A DNA stretch of 64,000 nucleotides from Halictus rubicundus (lineage: Eukaryota; Arthropoda; Insecta; Hymenoptera; Halictidae). The notes beneath the pieces are model-generated. The model worked only from the letters and a program-made list of their open reading frames with translations, had not been told where the DNA came from and did no database searches. Positions 49,103 through 59,342 of this stretch are shown here, in pieces. A program made the translations under genes and the position numbers. The DNA lies in assembly GCF_050948215.1 (NCBI RefSeq), contig NC_135149.1, forward strand, positions 10,521,001-10,585,000, given 5' to 3'. Positions within the stretch are counted from its first letter, which is position 1. Each line of letters opens with the position of its first letter.

Positions 49103-49855
49103 TTAACATATAATAACAGACACGCTGAAACTTGTAACGAATATGGGACCTCGCATACCAGCTGTCATTAAAATTTTTGTTGACAATCTTTTGAATATAT
49201 TTCCGTCCTTTTGAAAATTGTATTTGATAAAAAGAACGTTCAAAGGAGCCAACAACAGTTCATACGAATCAATTTCAAGATAAAAATAGCGCTAAACAGG
49301 TATTTCAATTTTTAACAATTATTATTATGTTTACTATCAATAAATAGAAGTTTATTTATATAAATTGAAAAAGCATTTACTTAGCTTTAAAATGAGTATA
49401 GAAACAGAAAGCATTGTATTTAAACAGAGATGAAATATTCAGGTTGAATTAATCATGTAGTAGCTCGTTTCGTTTACTTATCCAGAATTGCGACTGTAAC
49501 TTGGAAAATAGCCGAAATACGCGCTGTGCATTACACGGCAGTAACAGTAAATTGGCAACTATGCGACGAATATTCTCCGATGTGGTTTGGCAACTACGCC
49601 TTCGATACCTGTAATTCAATATAATTCCTAACCTCACCACTCTAAATCGTAGAGGGCATACCAAAACCTCTGATTTTTTTAACAGTCGATATTTCAGAAC
49701 ATGAGACACGAAGTCCCATAAGATGTTAGGTCTATCCTCATAACTCGTCTGTGCCTCTATGCTCCTCTCTGATATCCTTGAGCACGTTAGAAATCATTAT
49801 TTAAGTGACACAATCTCCCGTAAGGCTGGTAATCTTGAACAATATCTCGTCGGTG

Positions 49856-50299
49856 CCGAAATTCATATAAACATTTTCGTTATGTGGCATATCTGCAGGT
49901 CGCTCCTTGCTCCAACGGGCTGAGCTGTTTATGTAAAGAAAAAATAGTTTTGATTTTTCAAACATATGGCGCCACGCTGGGGGTGTCAGGGGGCGCCACG
50001 AGACAAGATGCGACGGAGGAACTTAACCTTAACCCATGTAGTGTGCTCCATGAGAAGAAAAAAAAACTTCTATTCAAATAATTCCGATTGTTCGGTGTTG
50101 TTCGTCATTGCAACGTAAATGTCCCTCGTGTAGCAGTGCGCGATCGATGATCATCGAGGAAAAACACCTAAACGGTGTGCACGAAAGAGATGTTAAAATT
50201 CGGAAAGCGATTGGTGGTTATCGGCGAAGTTGATTTTCGTTTCTCACGGATTGGATAGCAACACGTGCACTGCAGAGAGAATTCTGAAACGTGTTCGAA
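49856..50299 (+). promoter_or_regulatory. Upstream region and probable 5' UTR of NOL11
   Basis: Mixed-composition DNA with two GGCGCCAC words near 49968 and 49991. There is no TATA box close to the gene. The initiation codon at 50300 is preceded by TTCGAA and is the first ATG after the GTG that opens the frame at 50291. The transcription start cannot be fixed from sequence. Confidence 0.4.
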
Positions 50300-52439
50300 A
50301 TGGCCAAACTTTATTCGTATTACACATTATGTCCACTTATCGATCAACAAAATTTACTAGGTGTTGAACAAGATTCAGAAAGTGGATGTGCAGTCGTGAC
50401 ATTAGGAAGGAATATTGTTATTCGATACAAGGTAAACTTTGATATTACTTTCTTGATGTTTTTCTTTTTTTACTTTCCGGTGGGAATATTCGCAACCTTT
50501 TCCTCAACCGAACACATTTCACTCTCACAGCTACAGGATCCAAAGCAGTTGAACAGTTGGACGAGCAAAGATCGACTAACGTCTCAAGTCATATACGATA
50601 AAACAACGTGTCGTTATGCGGCTATATTTAACGAGAAAAAGTTACGTCTTTGGTCAGAGAATGAAACGGATCTAAATATCATTAAAGGTTACAAATTTCA
50701 ATCTCCTCTACATACAATACTTACTTCTGAAACATCTCCTTCCGTGCTGGTACGCAAAGACGGAGCTAGTGCTCTGTTAGAATGGGCTATACAAAACAGA
50801 AAGAAATCTTGGTCCAACGAGGGGATATTACATACGGATGAAAAGATTCTGGACTGCCGCTTGATTCGTACAGGCAACAGGACAAATTTGTGCCTCTTGA
50901 CTGAAATGAAAGGGATATATGCGTGCGTTGTGGTTAAATTGAACAACCAAACCTATTCTCAAGATACCGATCGAGCAAGGCGAATGGAACTCAAGCGAAG
51001 ATCCGAAGAGCTTGTTGGTTATACCGTGTTGCAAACCAAGAGCAAAGCATGTTTCTTGACACTATGTAAGTAAATAAGTATACGCTAGATAATTAAGTAT
51101 ACAGACGCGCATCTAATGTATGGTTTTCCATTGGTTGTTAGGGTCTCATGGGAGACTGTACAGCCATTCTTTGATGGAAACGAGCAACGAATCTAGCTCA
51201 AACGCGTTGATCGGTATTATTGGTAACATAGATACTAAACATCCGGTCGTCATGACTCCGTTAAATGAGACAACGGTAGCAATTTATGGTGCTGATGCTT
51301 CGGAAGAAGGAGCTGTATTAATGATTTACAATGTTCAATTCAAGTTGGTTCAAGATATACAGAAATTGAAATTGTATACGAAAGATGCAAAATTGTGGAA
51401 AATCGAAGATAAACTGTTACTAGCTGCTAATAGGCATTTAGCGATTGCTCCGTATCATCTGGCTCCCCAGAAAATAGCGACATTACTTGGCTCGTCTCTG
51501 CGTTTCAAAAGTAGCGATGAAAACGATGAGGACGACGACGACGACGTCGTTGTGATACAGGAATCTACGCTGGCTCAATGGGAAAAGAACGAACATCATA
51601 TCATCGGCGGAAAACAGCCGATTCAGAAACCACCGATGAAAATTTCCAAACAGATATCATCTTACATAAATGAGGGCTTGAGCGACGCGGCAATCCAGGA
51701 AATATTAATTCCACAGCTGATAGAATCGAAGGATGTGCGAACGATCGTATGGTGTTTAAATGTTTTCAAAGATCTGCCAGAAAAATTACTGATCGAGCTT
51801 TTAATCTTTTCCCTTCGAAGTCCCGACGAAACTTTCTTACCAACGCAGAATGGTACGATGGTCGATCGTCGTCCATCAAAGAAGACTCAAACCAACAATT
51901 GCTACTCGAGAAATGCTTTTCTCGACAAAATATTCAACCTTACTTATTCTGATGTTTCTTTGTCGTCCTATCTTAAAAGTGGCGGCTTAAACTTCGACGA
52001 AATCTTGCGGTTGTTGCAATACTTGATACAAAAATTAGCTGATCGAGATAAAGAATTTTACGACTGTCTTGTACAAGAACCTACAGATAAACAGTTGTAC
52101 GAATGGTCTAGCCTTTTGTTAGAGTCTCACTATCAACATTACGTATTGTCGCGAGATCCGGAAGTGTCGATGCTTCTCAATGAACTGAACTGCGTTTTGG
52201 ACGATCATGTAAGTGTTTATGTCGATTCGTACGAGAGAACTCGAGCACATAATCTATGAGTTTGATTTTAATTTTTATCGTCCACTATAAATCACCTATG
52301 TTTGTTTTAGCTATGTTTACTGAAGGACATGGAAAACTTGAGACCTCTCCTAAAAAGGATCATTAACGGAAAATCGTTGAAATTACTACAGAAAGATCGT
52401 AACAAGTTCTATGCAATCGAGGAAATCAAACTTTACTGA
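50300..52439 (+). CDS. NOL11: Nucleolar protein 11 homologue (ribosome biogenesis)
   Basis: Four coding exons joined by GT-AG introns: 50300-50431, 50531-51065, 51142-52208 and 52311-52439, giving 620 residues; human NOL11 is about 100 residues longer. The first intron (99 bp) is itself open in frame, so a naive translation reads through it. Exon 2 ends in phase 1 and restores a Trp codon across the junction. Similarity to the family is clear at the N terminus (LLGVEQ...VTLGRNIVIRYK), in the following propeller-like region (KLRLWSENETDLN) and at the C-terminal tail (YAIEEIKLY). An acidic run DENDEDDDDD lies near residue 350. NOL11 is a metazoan component of the t-UTP part of the small-subunit processome, needed for pre-rRNA transcription and 18S processing in the nucleolus. 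The gene faces UQCRC2 tail to tail. Confidence 0.92.
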
Positions 52440-53056
52440 TATGTATAATATAGTACTTAGAATTGACAAAATGGGAACAGACCGTGAAATAATATTGAAT
52501 GTTCAAATTCCTCGTGCAAAGAGAAACGAAGGTCTTTTGTTTTTTAATGTAAGTCATTTTGCCCCTCGAAACTCAACTTGCGTTTTAAATAAAAGAAACT
52601 TGGACAGAGAAACAAATTATCGACAGAATCTGTTCGTGTTAATATTTCTTTCTCATTGGATCGATAAACTGCACGGTCTCAGTGTATCGACGGACACAGG
52701 ATATGCTTGAAATTAAATGGCCTCTGCGTATACATGGACTATCCCTACCTAGTCTTCCATGCCATATATACATAGTCATCCCTTTGATATTTTCAAAGTA
52801 GGTAAATTCTATCCTTTTCGAATAACTTTCTATTAAATAGAATTCTTACTACTATTTTACTGTGTATGAAGAAGAAATATATTGTTATACATATTGTATA
52901 AAACGTGCAACGAATCAACGTGTTTCGAATAAAGAATGTTTATTTTTATCAGTATCTACAGATGACGCGTTTTTTAGCTTTAATCTCCACAGCGAGGGAG
53001 AATCTGCGTATTAATTTGGCGCTATTCGTTTTTTTTTGGAAGATTAAGCTTCGAAT
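52440..53056. other. Convergent intergenic region, 3' UTRs of NOL11 and UQCRC2
   Basis: 617 bp separate the two stop codons. AATAAA for the + strand occurs at 52588 and 52928. A + strand open frame at 52411-52710 only extends a shadow of the last NOL11 exon and is not considered a gene. Confidence 0.6.
52928..52944. terminator. Facing poly(A) signals on opposite strands
   Basis: AATAAA on the + strand (52928-52933) and AATAAA on the - strand (TTTATT, 52939-52944) are 5 bp apart. If both are used, with cleavage 10-30 nt downstream, the NOL11 and UQCRC2 mRNAs would share a short antisense overlap. NOL11 also has an earlier AATAAA at 52588. Confidence 0.55.
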
Positions 53057-55160
53057 TTATTTTAACTGATCGATGTATGGCACAGTATTCAAGTCACCAA
53101 TAGCAGCCATGCTTAATTTCCCTTTTGCTAGTTTATCGGCAACCTGTAATATATTAATGATTAGTATAAAGGTAAGCTGATCGAATATTCGTCAATAGTT
53201 TACATACAGATTTCACGTTAGAAGCAGAAACATTTTCAACGTCGGCGATCAACGATGTCGGTGAGGTAATTTGACCCTTGAGCAATGCTTGATATTGTAA
53301 GCTCTCTAGGATGGCAGCCGAGTTATCTGCCCCGTTCAAAATTTCTGCTTTCAATATTGCTTTACCGCGAGCAATGTCGCTTTCGGATAAATTCAAAGTT
53401 TTCAACCAGCCGCAGGCAGCTTTTGTCAACTGAAATGTAGTTGCAACAGAAATGAAAGTATGTCCGCGCAATGACACATTATGCTACCTGGTAGGTATTC
53501 ATAGTTTATAGTTTATACTCTATCAATATAGTAGCTACTCACGGCTCCTGCTACATTGGGTGTTGAGCATAGAATGAAGCCAAACAGTCCTGAATCGGTA
53601 TAACTGGCATTAAAAGTTGACAAAGCAAACGGATCTGAGCCTGCGGCGCTCACTAATTGTTTCTGCAAAGGACTCCCACTGCACCCCCACTTAACGCGCG
53701 GTCCTGCGTCAGACGCTCTTTGCAATACAGCGCATGCGAGGGCATCCTTCTCATTTTTTAAACTTACACCCTCGACGGCAACTGCAACTCTAGTTAGATC
53801 ACTGACCCTTTCCTTACGAATTTCTCCACCGCAATACTTGGATGGTTCGACTGCACGATCTTCCGAACCAATTGTCAGATTGTTTGCTAAAGCGGTAAGT
53901 TCCGATGACGAAACACCGGTCCCTACGACCGCACACTTGGGTCCAGTAAACCATGTATTGACAAAATGCTGTAACTGTGTGAACAGGGTAAAGCATTGCT
54001 CCGAGAATTGTGATAATTTCACACAATGACGCGCTTACAGTTTCTGATCCAATTTTTCCTATCTGACGTTTCGGACAAAACAGAGAGTAGCCCAATCCGG
54101 AACGATAGGCAGCTTTGTGCAGGAGCTCCAAAACTACAGTCGTATCGGGCAGGGAGGCCAGCTCATATTGCAGTCTAGGTGCCTGGTCCGATACTTCCCA
54201 CGGTTTGAAGACTTGCTTAGTCGCGACATACTCCAATAATTGAAGAGCTTCCGATCTACGAAAAGAAAAACAAAACAGCGATCCAGCAAAAAACTAACTA
54301 TACAATGTGACAGGCAATATGTTGTAACAAAAAATATTTACAAACTATCTCTTGTAATTTGTAATGTGTATGCGATACTTTCTCGATCCACGGTAGCAAT
54401 TAAATTACCACCCAATTGTTGAATATTTCTTGTTATGGCAAACCCACTTGCACAAGACGTACTTAATCCTGCTGCTATCCGTAAATGATGTGCCACACCT
54501 TGCGTGTCATAATTTTCGTTTCGTGATCCAGTTCTACAAATAAAAGGCTCTTAAGAAGGAGAAGAAGAAGAAGAGGGTTATTAAAATGAGTACATTCTAT
54601 TATAAGGTTTGTACTTTAAATACCTGAAAACTATAGACACTTGCGCGACCGGTGAATTATTATCGTAAGCAGCAACAGTGACTTTATTGCCCAAAACTTG
54701 ACATTCTGCGGCAGTGGCAACAGAAGGCTGAGCAGCTGCTGCAGCTACGTAATGCCTGACCTGTATAAAATACAAAGCAACTTAAGCAAAGGATGTGTGG
54801 AGTTCAACTGTCTATGCATGGAGAAAGAAGCTTGAAGCTAAATTAAAATTTTAGGGCATTTTATACATATAATAGTTGACAGTCCAAACATTGACTATCA
54901 AATAGAAACTTTCAAACTCTAATTTAAATTCTAGAAAAGATGAGTTGTTTTACAAGGTCTTGTTCCCGTAATCTGTACGACATAGTCTGACATACAAAAT
55001 ATGGTACCGAATCGTTTACATAACACCCATGAGTTTCATCGTGCCATTTATCAGCTACAAGTGATTCTTTTCCTCATTAAAGTAGAATGAAAATGTGTAA
55101 GGTTATAATCATTACCGTGGAGCCGCGTAATAAGGACGACCGTACGACCGAACAAGCCAT
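53057..55160 (-). CDS. UQCRC2: Cytochrome b-c1 complex subunit 2, mitochondrial (core protein 2)
   Basis: Seven coding exons on the minus strand, all with GT-AG borders: 55160-55116, 54760-54624, 54533-54342, 54255-54039, 53974-53543, 53429-53208 and 53143-53057. They give 443 residues, close to the usual length. It starts at the ATG of MACSVVRSSLLRGST; an Arg/Ser/Ala-rich stretch without acidic residues is a mitochondrial targeting signal. It belongs to the M16 peptidase-like fold. The inverse zinc motif HxxEH of active mitochondrial processing peptidase is degenerate here (AHHLRIAAG), as expected for core 2, so it is structural. Family landmarks include RTGSRNENYDTQGVAHHLR, KPWEV, YCGGEIRKE, FNASYTDSGLFG and the C-terminal MAAIGDLNTVPYIDQL. 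It acts on the matrix side of complex III. The 64-bp intron at 53975-54038 is very short. Confidence 0.97.
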
Positions 55161-55278
55161 TTTCTCGGTCCTCGACGACTTGAAGAGCTTTTTCGTCAAA
55201 GTAGAACACGGAACAAACTTTAACGATCTTGCGTTTTCGGACAGTAGATGGCGAACATGAACTCTCCGTGAAACCTAT
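55161..55278 (-). promoter_or_regulatory. Upstream region of UQCRC2
   Basis: GC-richer sequence directly upstream of the start codon with no TATA box; GCCATCTACTG is present on the coding strand near 55245. The transcription start is not determinable. Confidence 0.35.
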
Positions 55279-55397
55279 ATCAGAGAGGATATGAGAGTGC
55301 TCACGCCGGAGGTTCCGACGTTCCCGATAAAGTGCTGCCCCCTACTCATTTTGAGCATGCGTTCCCACTTCCGTGACATCAGAGAGGAAATGAGAGT
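55279..55397 (+). repeat. Direct repeat pair ATCAGAGAGGAWATGAGAGT
   Basis: Two copies start near 55279 and 55377, about 98 bp apart. The word ATCAGAGAGGA also occurs inverted near 49769 at the right end of the composite element 47636-49855, suggesting a family flanking the two genes. Confidence 0.5.
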
Positions 55398-55559
55398 TAT
55401 CCTCTCTGGTATAATGTTTTCGTGCGCTTATGGATGTACGCAGTTTTGCATTATATTATATGAATTATTTGATTAGATGTAGAAGTGACATTTCCAATTT
55501 TATAATTAATTAGTCTTAGGTCAATATTTTTTGAATGTATGCGGAATAATTGATGTATG

Positions 55560-55663
55560 AGAGGCATATTGTCTGTTACTTATTATCAGCACTAATTTCT
55601 TTATGTATGTCCGCTGATAGGCCAGTTCTGGCCTAATGCGTAATAAATAAAAAAAAAAAAAAA
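55560..55663 (+). mobile_element. 3' end of a non-LTR retroposon with poly(A) tail
   Basis: A 7-bp stem AGGCCAG-TT-CTGGCCT at about 55619-55634 is followed by TAATGCGTAATAAATA and an A run to 55663. A short 3' hairpin, a polyadenylation-like motif and a pure A tail are typical of a non-LTR element or a retrocopy tail. The 5' limit is unclear and no reverse-transcriptase frame is nearby. Confidence 0.5.
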
Positions 55664-56304
55664 GGTGACTGGCGTACTCCTACATCTCGTCTGTGATACT
55701 AGTTCCACAATATTAGCTCCGACCGATACGGTAGGATGTGACACAAAAATGGTAAGGGGGCTCTAGAGCCCCGCGGACGTGAGACAAAAAATAGATTGGA
55801 TGATTGGTCCACTCCTGTACCTCGTCTGTGATAAAACATTTACAAGGGACGGTACTACAGACAACAAAAAGCATAATTTTAGAGGACATACATCGTGTTA
55901 TCTGACGCACTCGAAATGCTTGCCGTCGTTTTCGTAAGCACAGTGTAAATTTCAATAAAAATGATTTGTTGCGTTAAAATGATCCTGTATATTCACCGAA
56001 TTTGATAACGACCGATCATAAGATTAGGATACATGACTCAATTGCATCATTATCGTACGAATTCAAGAACTTATTGTCAACGATAGCTTCCGGTGAATAT
56101 GCTACTACATTTCTGCTAAATATCTCATAGGAATCGATTCTCGTATCATCGATTTATTTCAGCGAAATCGCGTATCTGTTGCTCAACTATCTCAACGCTG
56201 TTTGCATTGCAGGCAGGTAAGTGAGTATTTACGTTATATTATATTATAACTTTGCCTGCATTTCTGGATTAGGATAATCGTATTTGAAGTTAAGGTAACC
56301 TATT
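55664..56304. other. Gene-free stretch with a direct repeat
   Basis: ACTCCTACATCTCGTCTGTG (about 55675) recurs as ACTCCTGTACCTCGTCTGTG (55812), about 137 bp apart; GGGGCTCTAGAGCCCCGC near 55760 is a palindrome. GCAGGCAG|GTAAGTGAG at 56219 is a strong splice-donor match with no recognised upstream exon. Confidence 0.4.
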
Positions 56305-56405
56305 TACGTGCCTCGTAAGTGTTGTGTTTGGTGCAAACAAACTTGTGTGAAGTATCAAAACATTAGGGTATCAGGTTTCACCGGCTTTGAAGTGCATAGG
56401 ATCCC
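56305..56405 (+). pseudogene. Possible THAP-type zinc-finger fragment
   Basis: The frame beginning at GTG 56308 reads PRKCCVWCKQTC, then GFTGFEVHRIPW. A Cys-x2-Cys pair followed by an HRIP/HRFP-like motif recalls the start of a THAP domain, which occurs in transposon-derived proteins. The spacing is not canonical, there is no ATG, and the expected downstream Cys-x2-His was not found. It may be a decayed remnant or chance. Confidence 0.2.
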
Positions 56406-57379
56406 TTGGACCCTCACCCCTTTCTCTGAATACATATTTTCTTTTGTCAACGATTATTCTACCTGGAATCACTATTTAGTGACATGCACATTCAAATTAT
56501 GTTTATTTGTTAATTTGTTAAATTTGTTTATTTGTTTGTTTATGACATTTGCTTTGCGCGGGAATATAGACCAATCAGAGAAATCGTTAGGAAAGTGGGT
56601 AAAGATTGCTTTTTTATTTTCATTTAAAATGGCTAGGTACAATAGTTCCCGGCGTGGCGGAGGTATATGAACAATTCGTAAATGTAACGGCATCAGTTAG
56701 CTTTCGTTATTAGCAATTTTTTGTTTGCTTATTCTTGTCAGTGATTTTTGCATTTCGAATTCATTGAGTGGTAATATAAATGGTGGCATATTAATTGTGT
56801 AGGACACTTAAGCCGCGATCGTTTAGTCTCTTTTTCGCCGATCGACGTTTCGTCCATTATGACCACGGCTTTAATACTTATTTGGCGCGCTAGTAGGGCA
56901 TGCTAGACAAGAGTCATTCTTTTTACCGTGCATGCCCCAATTATTTATAAAGTCTTTATGCTTGCCTATTAGTTTAGATTGGTGCTAGCTACTTTTATCA
57001 GATAATCATAGTCTATTTCTGGGAAAGAGGTAGTTGTCATACAGCGATTATTATAATAACTGTTTATTTTACGATTGTTATGACTATGAGAATATTGAGG
57101 TTCTTTTTACAGAAGAACAGGTGCTAGAATCATTAATTAATGGATGAATTGTGTGTTCGGATGAGGTGTTTGGTTAATTTTACATAATTTCTAGAATCTT
57201 TTAAGGGGTTATTCTCTTCAAGATAAGGGACTACTTTGCGCAATTGCCTTCGACCAATCATAGCAGCCGATTTCTGTCGTTAGGTGGACGTGATATGGAC
57301 CCCCCATCATTCTTTCTTGGGACCTCACGGCGACGGGACGCCTCCTTCACGCGTCAAGAATAATATTCATTGTTTTAAG
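56406..57379. other. Gene-free stretch upstream of the duplicated locus
   Basis: CCAAT boxes occur at 56570 (GACCAATCAGAG) and 57255 (GACCAATCATAG). A GC-richer patch at 57290-57350 lies just upstream of the first candidate exon and could be a promoter. Confidence 0.35.
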
Positions 57380-57487
57380 TGATTAAATTTGTTACTTTAA
57401 CCACGATGCTACTCAAAGTGAAGTACGTGTTTCCTGGAAGCGGAAACCAGATTTTCGACAAAATCGGACCAGCTTCTTCAGAAATAC
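57380..57487 (+). other. Candidate first exon 1a of the duplicated locus, copy A
   Basis: It ends CTTCTTCAGAAATAC|GTAAGC at 57487/57488, a good donor match. Exon and following intron bases align with four other candidate first exons (57890-57972, about 60920-61023, 61504-61607 and 62088-62191). Unlike those, this copy has an ATG at about 57406 that stays open for 27 codons to the donor (MLLKVKYVFPGSGNQ...). Spliced to 58786-58870 and 59202-59342 that frame remains open (through DSLSSPSLTDW at the next donor), so a coding role is possible. The 5' limit is a guess. Confidence 0.35.
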
Positions 57488-57889
57488 GTAAGCATAAAGT
57501 TTGACTTCATTGACTCTTCTAGAGACTATAGAGGCACCCAATTCAATTTACATTTCACAGCCATTCAATTTGATTTTGTTTTAACCCATCTATGCTAGAA
57601 ATACATTATTAGCTGGCTTATGATGATTCTTGTACTTTCTGAAGAAATTCGAATTTGTTCTAACAGCAAAGAGAACTGCGCATGTCTATTCCCATCTGCG
57701 CAGGTCCATTCCTATCTTCATTCATCCTCCCCCATATTCGACCAATTAGAATTGTCGATTTGTGATTGCGTTCGAAAATCGCAAAAGCGTCCGTTGCTCT
57801 TCCTGGACTTCATAGCGGCAAGACGTATCATCCGCGACTGGACAGTAATTAGCTTCTAACCATAATTAAATCAGACTTCGTGAAAAGAC

Positions 57890-57972
57890 AGTGGCAAAAT
57901 ATGAAAGATTAGCTCGTTCGAAATACTGAAAAGTGATTTTTGGAAAAATTCCGGAATTTTCTTCAGAAATAC
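57890..57972 (+). other. Candidate first exon 1b of the duplicated locus, copy A
   Basis: It ends TTCCGGAATTTTCTTCAGAA and ATAC|GTGAGT, donor at 57973. It shares GACAGTG, GAAAG and the 3' block with the exon in each 584-bp unit. It contains one short upstream-type frame only (ATG, two codons, TAG), so it would be untranslated leader. Confidence 0.35.
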
Positions 57973-58316
57973 GTGAGTTCACAATTTGGCTTCTTGGCAT
58001 TTTCTAGAATCCTCGATATTTCGTTTCCTTTTTCACCCACGTTCTCCTAAATTAATCTCTTGATTAATTCTTCGAAATTATTCCATTGTTTAATCGTGAA
58101 TTCTTGGGCATTCAATTCGATTTTTATATGATTTCTATATCTGTCAAGAATTTACTCCATTCCTGACGCAGATAATAACCTATAGTGGGTAGATAAATCC
58201 CGACAAAGTCAATTAACTAAAGTCGAAGTCATTTAAACATAAGTTCGTGTTATGGTAAATTTGAAAGTTTCAATTTTTAATGAATTTTGGTAGAAGTTTT
58301 CTATTTGATTCTCGCA

Positions 58317-58457
58317 ATGGACGCCAAGGGAATATTCCCGAGCAAAGTTCAAACATCAGAATTCTTCTGTTTGAATTTCGGCCAATCAGAGGCCAGCATT
58401 CTCGCGGGTCTAGCACATCGGTTAGAATTTCAAAGTTGTAGCGTCGTCCTCTTCTAG
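58317..58457 (+). CDS. Short open frame, 46 codons, in copy A
   Basis: ATG at 58317 to TAG at 58455 encodes a peptide starting MDAKGIFPSK and ending QSCSVVLF. The duplicate at about 62528-62659 keeps the last 28 codons in one frame but has an indel and a stop (TGA) in the first part, so the full peptide is not conserved. Differences in the shared part are about half synonymous, half replacement. A canonical CCAAT box (GGCCAATCAGAGGCC, about 58380) lies inside, so the conservation may reflect promoter function. Probably not a real gene. Confidence 0.15.
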   Translation: MDAKGIFPSKVQTSEFFCLNFGQSEASILAGLAHRLEFQSCSVVLF

Positions 58458-58785
58458 CTTCTCATTATTTTCCAATATTTAGTTGTGTAAAATGACTGTG
58501 CATTGTTTAAACATATAATAAAAGTAAAATTAACGGGAATGAAACCTAGTGCATAATTTATTTTTATGAAATTTGTTTTAAACAACGAAAAATGTGAGTT
58601 CGAAATTTTGCTCTTCCCGACTTCAACATTTGCAATTGCTCATTTTCTTTCTTGGCACATTAGAAGCCTTTTACATTCAATACTAATAATGCTATAAGAA
58701 CAATTGAGAATAGATTTCTGTAATATTCCACTAATTTGTTCAAATTTGCTGAATTTTGATCTTTTTTATTATTTATTGGTAACAG

Positions 58786-58870
58786 GTACTAATTCGATTT
58801 TAAAGGCATTCCCTCCAACCATTTGCCAAGGAAAACAGACGTTATGCAACAACAACATCAAAACAACAAT
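58786..58870 (+). CDS. Exon 2 of the duplicated locus, copy A (encodes MQQQHQNNN)
   Basis: The acceptor GGTAACAG precedes 58786; the donor AACAACAAT|GTAAGT follows 58870. The exon is duplicated at 62987-63069 with the same splice sites. The first ATG (58844) opens MQQQHQNNN in phase 0. Joined to 59202-59342 this gives a 38-residue product ending in IVEVHY at TAA 59289-59291. In another frame, entered from exon 1a, the exon reads RTNSILKAFPPTICQGKQTL and stays open. Family not recognised; RNA may be non-coding. Confidence 0.4.
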
Positions 58871-59201
58871 GTAAGTTTCATTAATTATTTACAATATAAT
58901 CAAATTGTTTAAATAAATATATTTTTTCAATAAAATTGTTAAATAATCAAATATTTTTACAAATACGATTTTTCATGTAAATACAAATTGTTTAAACAAA
59001 TGGTGTTCTTTAAATAAATTACATTTTAAAAAAATAAATTGTTTTAATAAACATATTTTTATAAACAGAATTTTGTAAGAAAATAAAATTGTTTAAACAA
59101 ATACATTTTTTGAAAGAGTAAACATTTTTTATAAGCTTTGAATTGCATAACAAATACTCTTCACTTTTTCATTGTTTTAAAATGCATTTTCCTATTTACA
59201 G

Positions 59202-59342
59202 AATCTTTGCTTTGTCTTTGAAGACCATCTCCAACATAATGAGGAGCAGTCAAGCAGTCGCGTCGTCACTATCGTTGAGGTCCACTACTAACGAGACTCG
59301 CTGCCAACGAGATTCACTGTCATCACCAAGTCTCACCGACTG
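59202..59342 (+). CDS. Exon 3 of the duplicated locus, copy A
   Basis: Acceptor CCTATTTACAG before 59202 and donor CGACTG|GTGAGT at 59343. Its two open readings are NLCFVFEDHLQHNEEQ... (stop at 59289, in frame with MQQQHQNNN) and FALSLKTISNIMRSSQAVAS... (open to the donor, in frame with the exon 1a ATG). The Ser-rich second reading covers the full exon. In copy B the corresponding acceptor region (about 63826-63860) is altered to TTTACACTTCG, so this exon is probably lost there. Confidence 0.35.

Larger units (their letters stand above)
47636..49855. mobile_element. 2.2-kb composite bounded by about 50 to 100-bp inverted repeats
   Basis: The left end reads CACCGACGAGATATATATAA, then GCCAGCCTTACGGGAGA and TGTGTCGCTC. 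The right end (49803-49855) is the complement: GTGACACAATCTCCCGTAAG, GCTGGTAATC and AATATCTCGTCGGTG. Weaker inverted similarity continues about 50 bp inward (TCTACCGCCCTCTAGGATA facing its counterpart near 49777). Inside are at least two younger insertions: a hAT-like end at 47859 and a TTAA element at 48670. CTCGTCGGTG is repeated at 47763 and 47798. No transposase frame survives. Confidence 0.6.

Noticed and set aside
52411..52710. 99-codon frame after NOL11
   Set aside because: It overlaps the last NOL11 exon in another frame and continues into the 3' UTR; there is no independent support.
53838..54029. Plus-strand frame within UQCRC2
   Set aside because: It is a shadow of UQCRC2 coding exons on the opposite strand.
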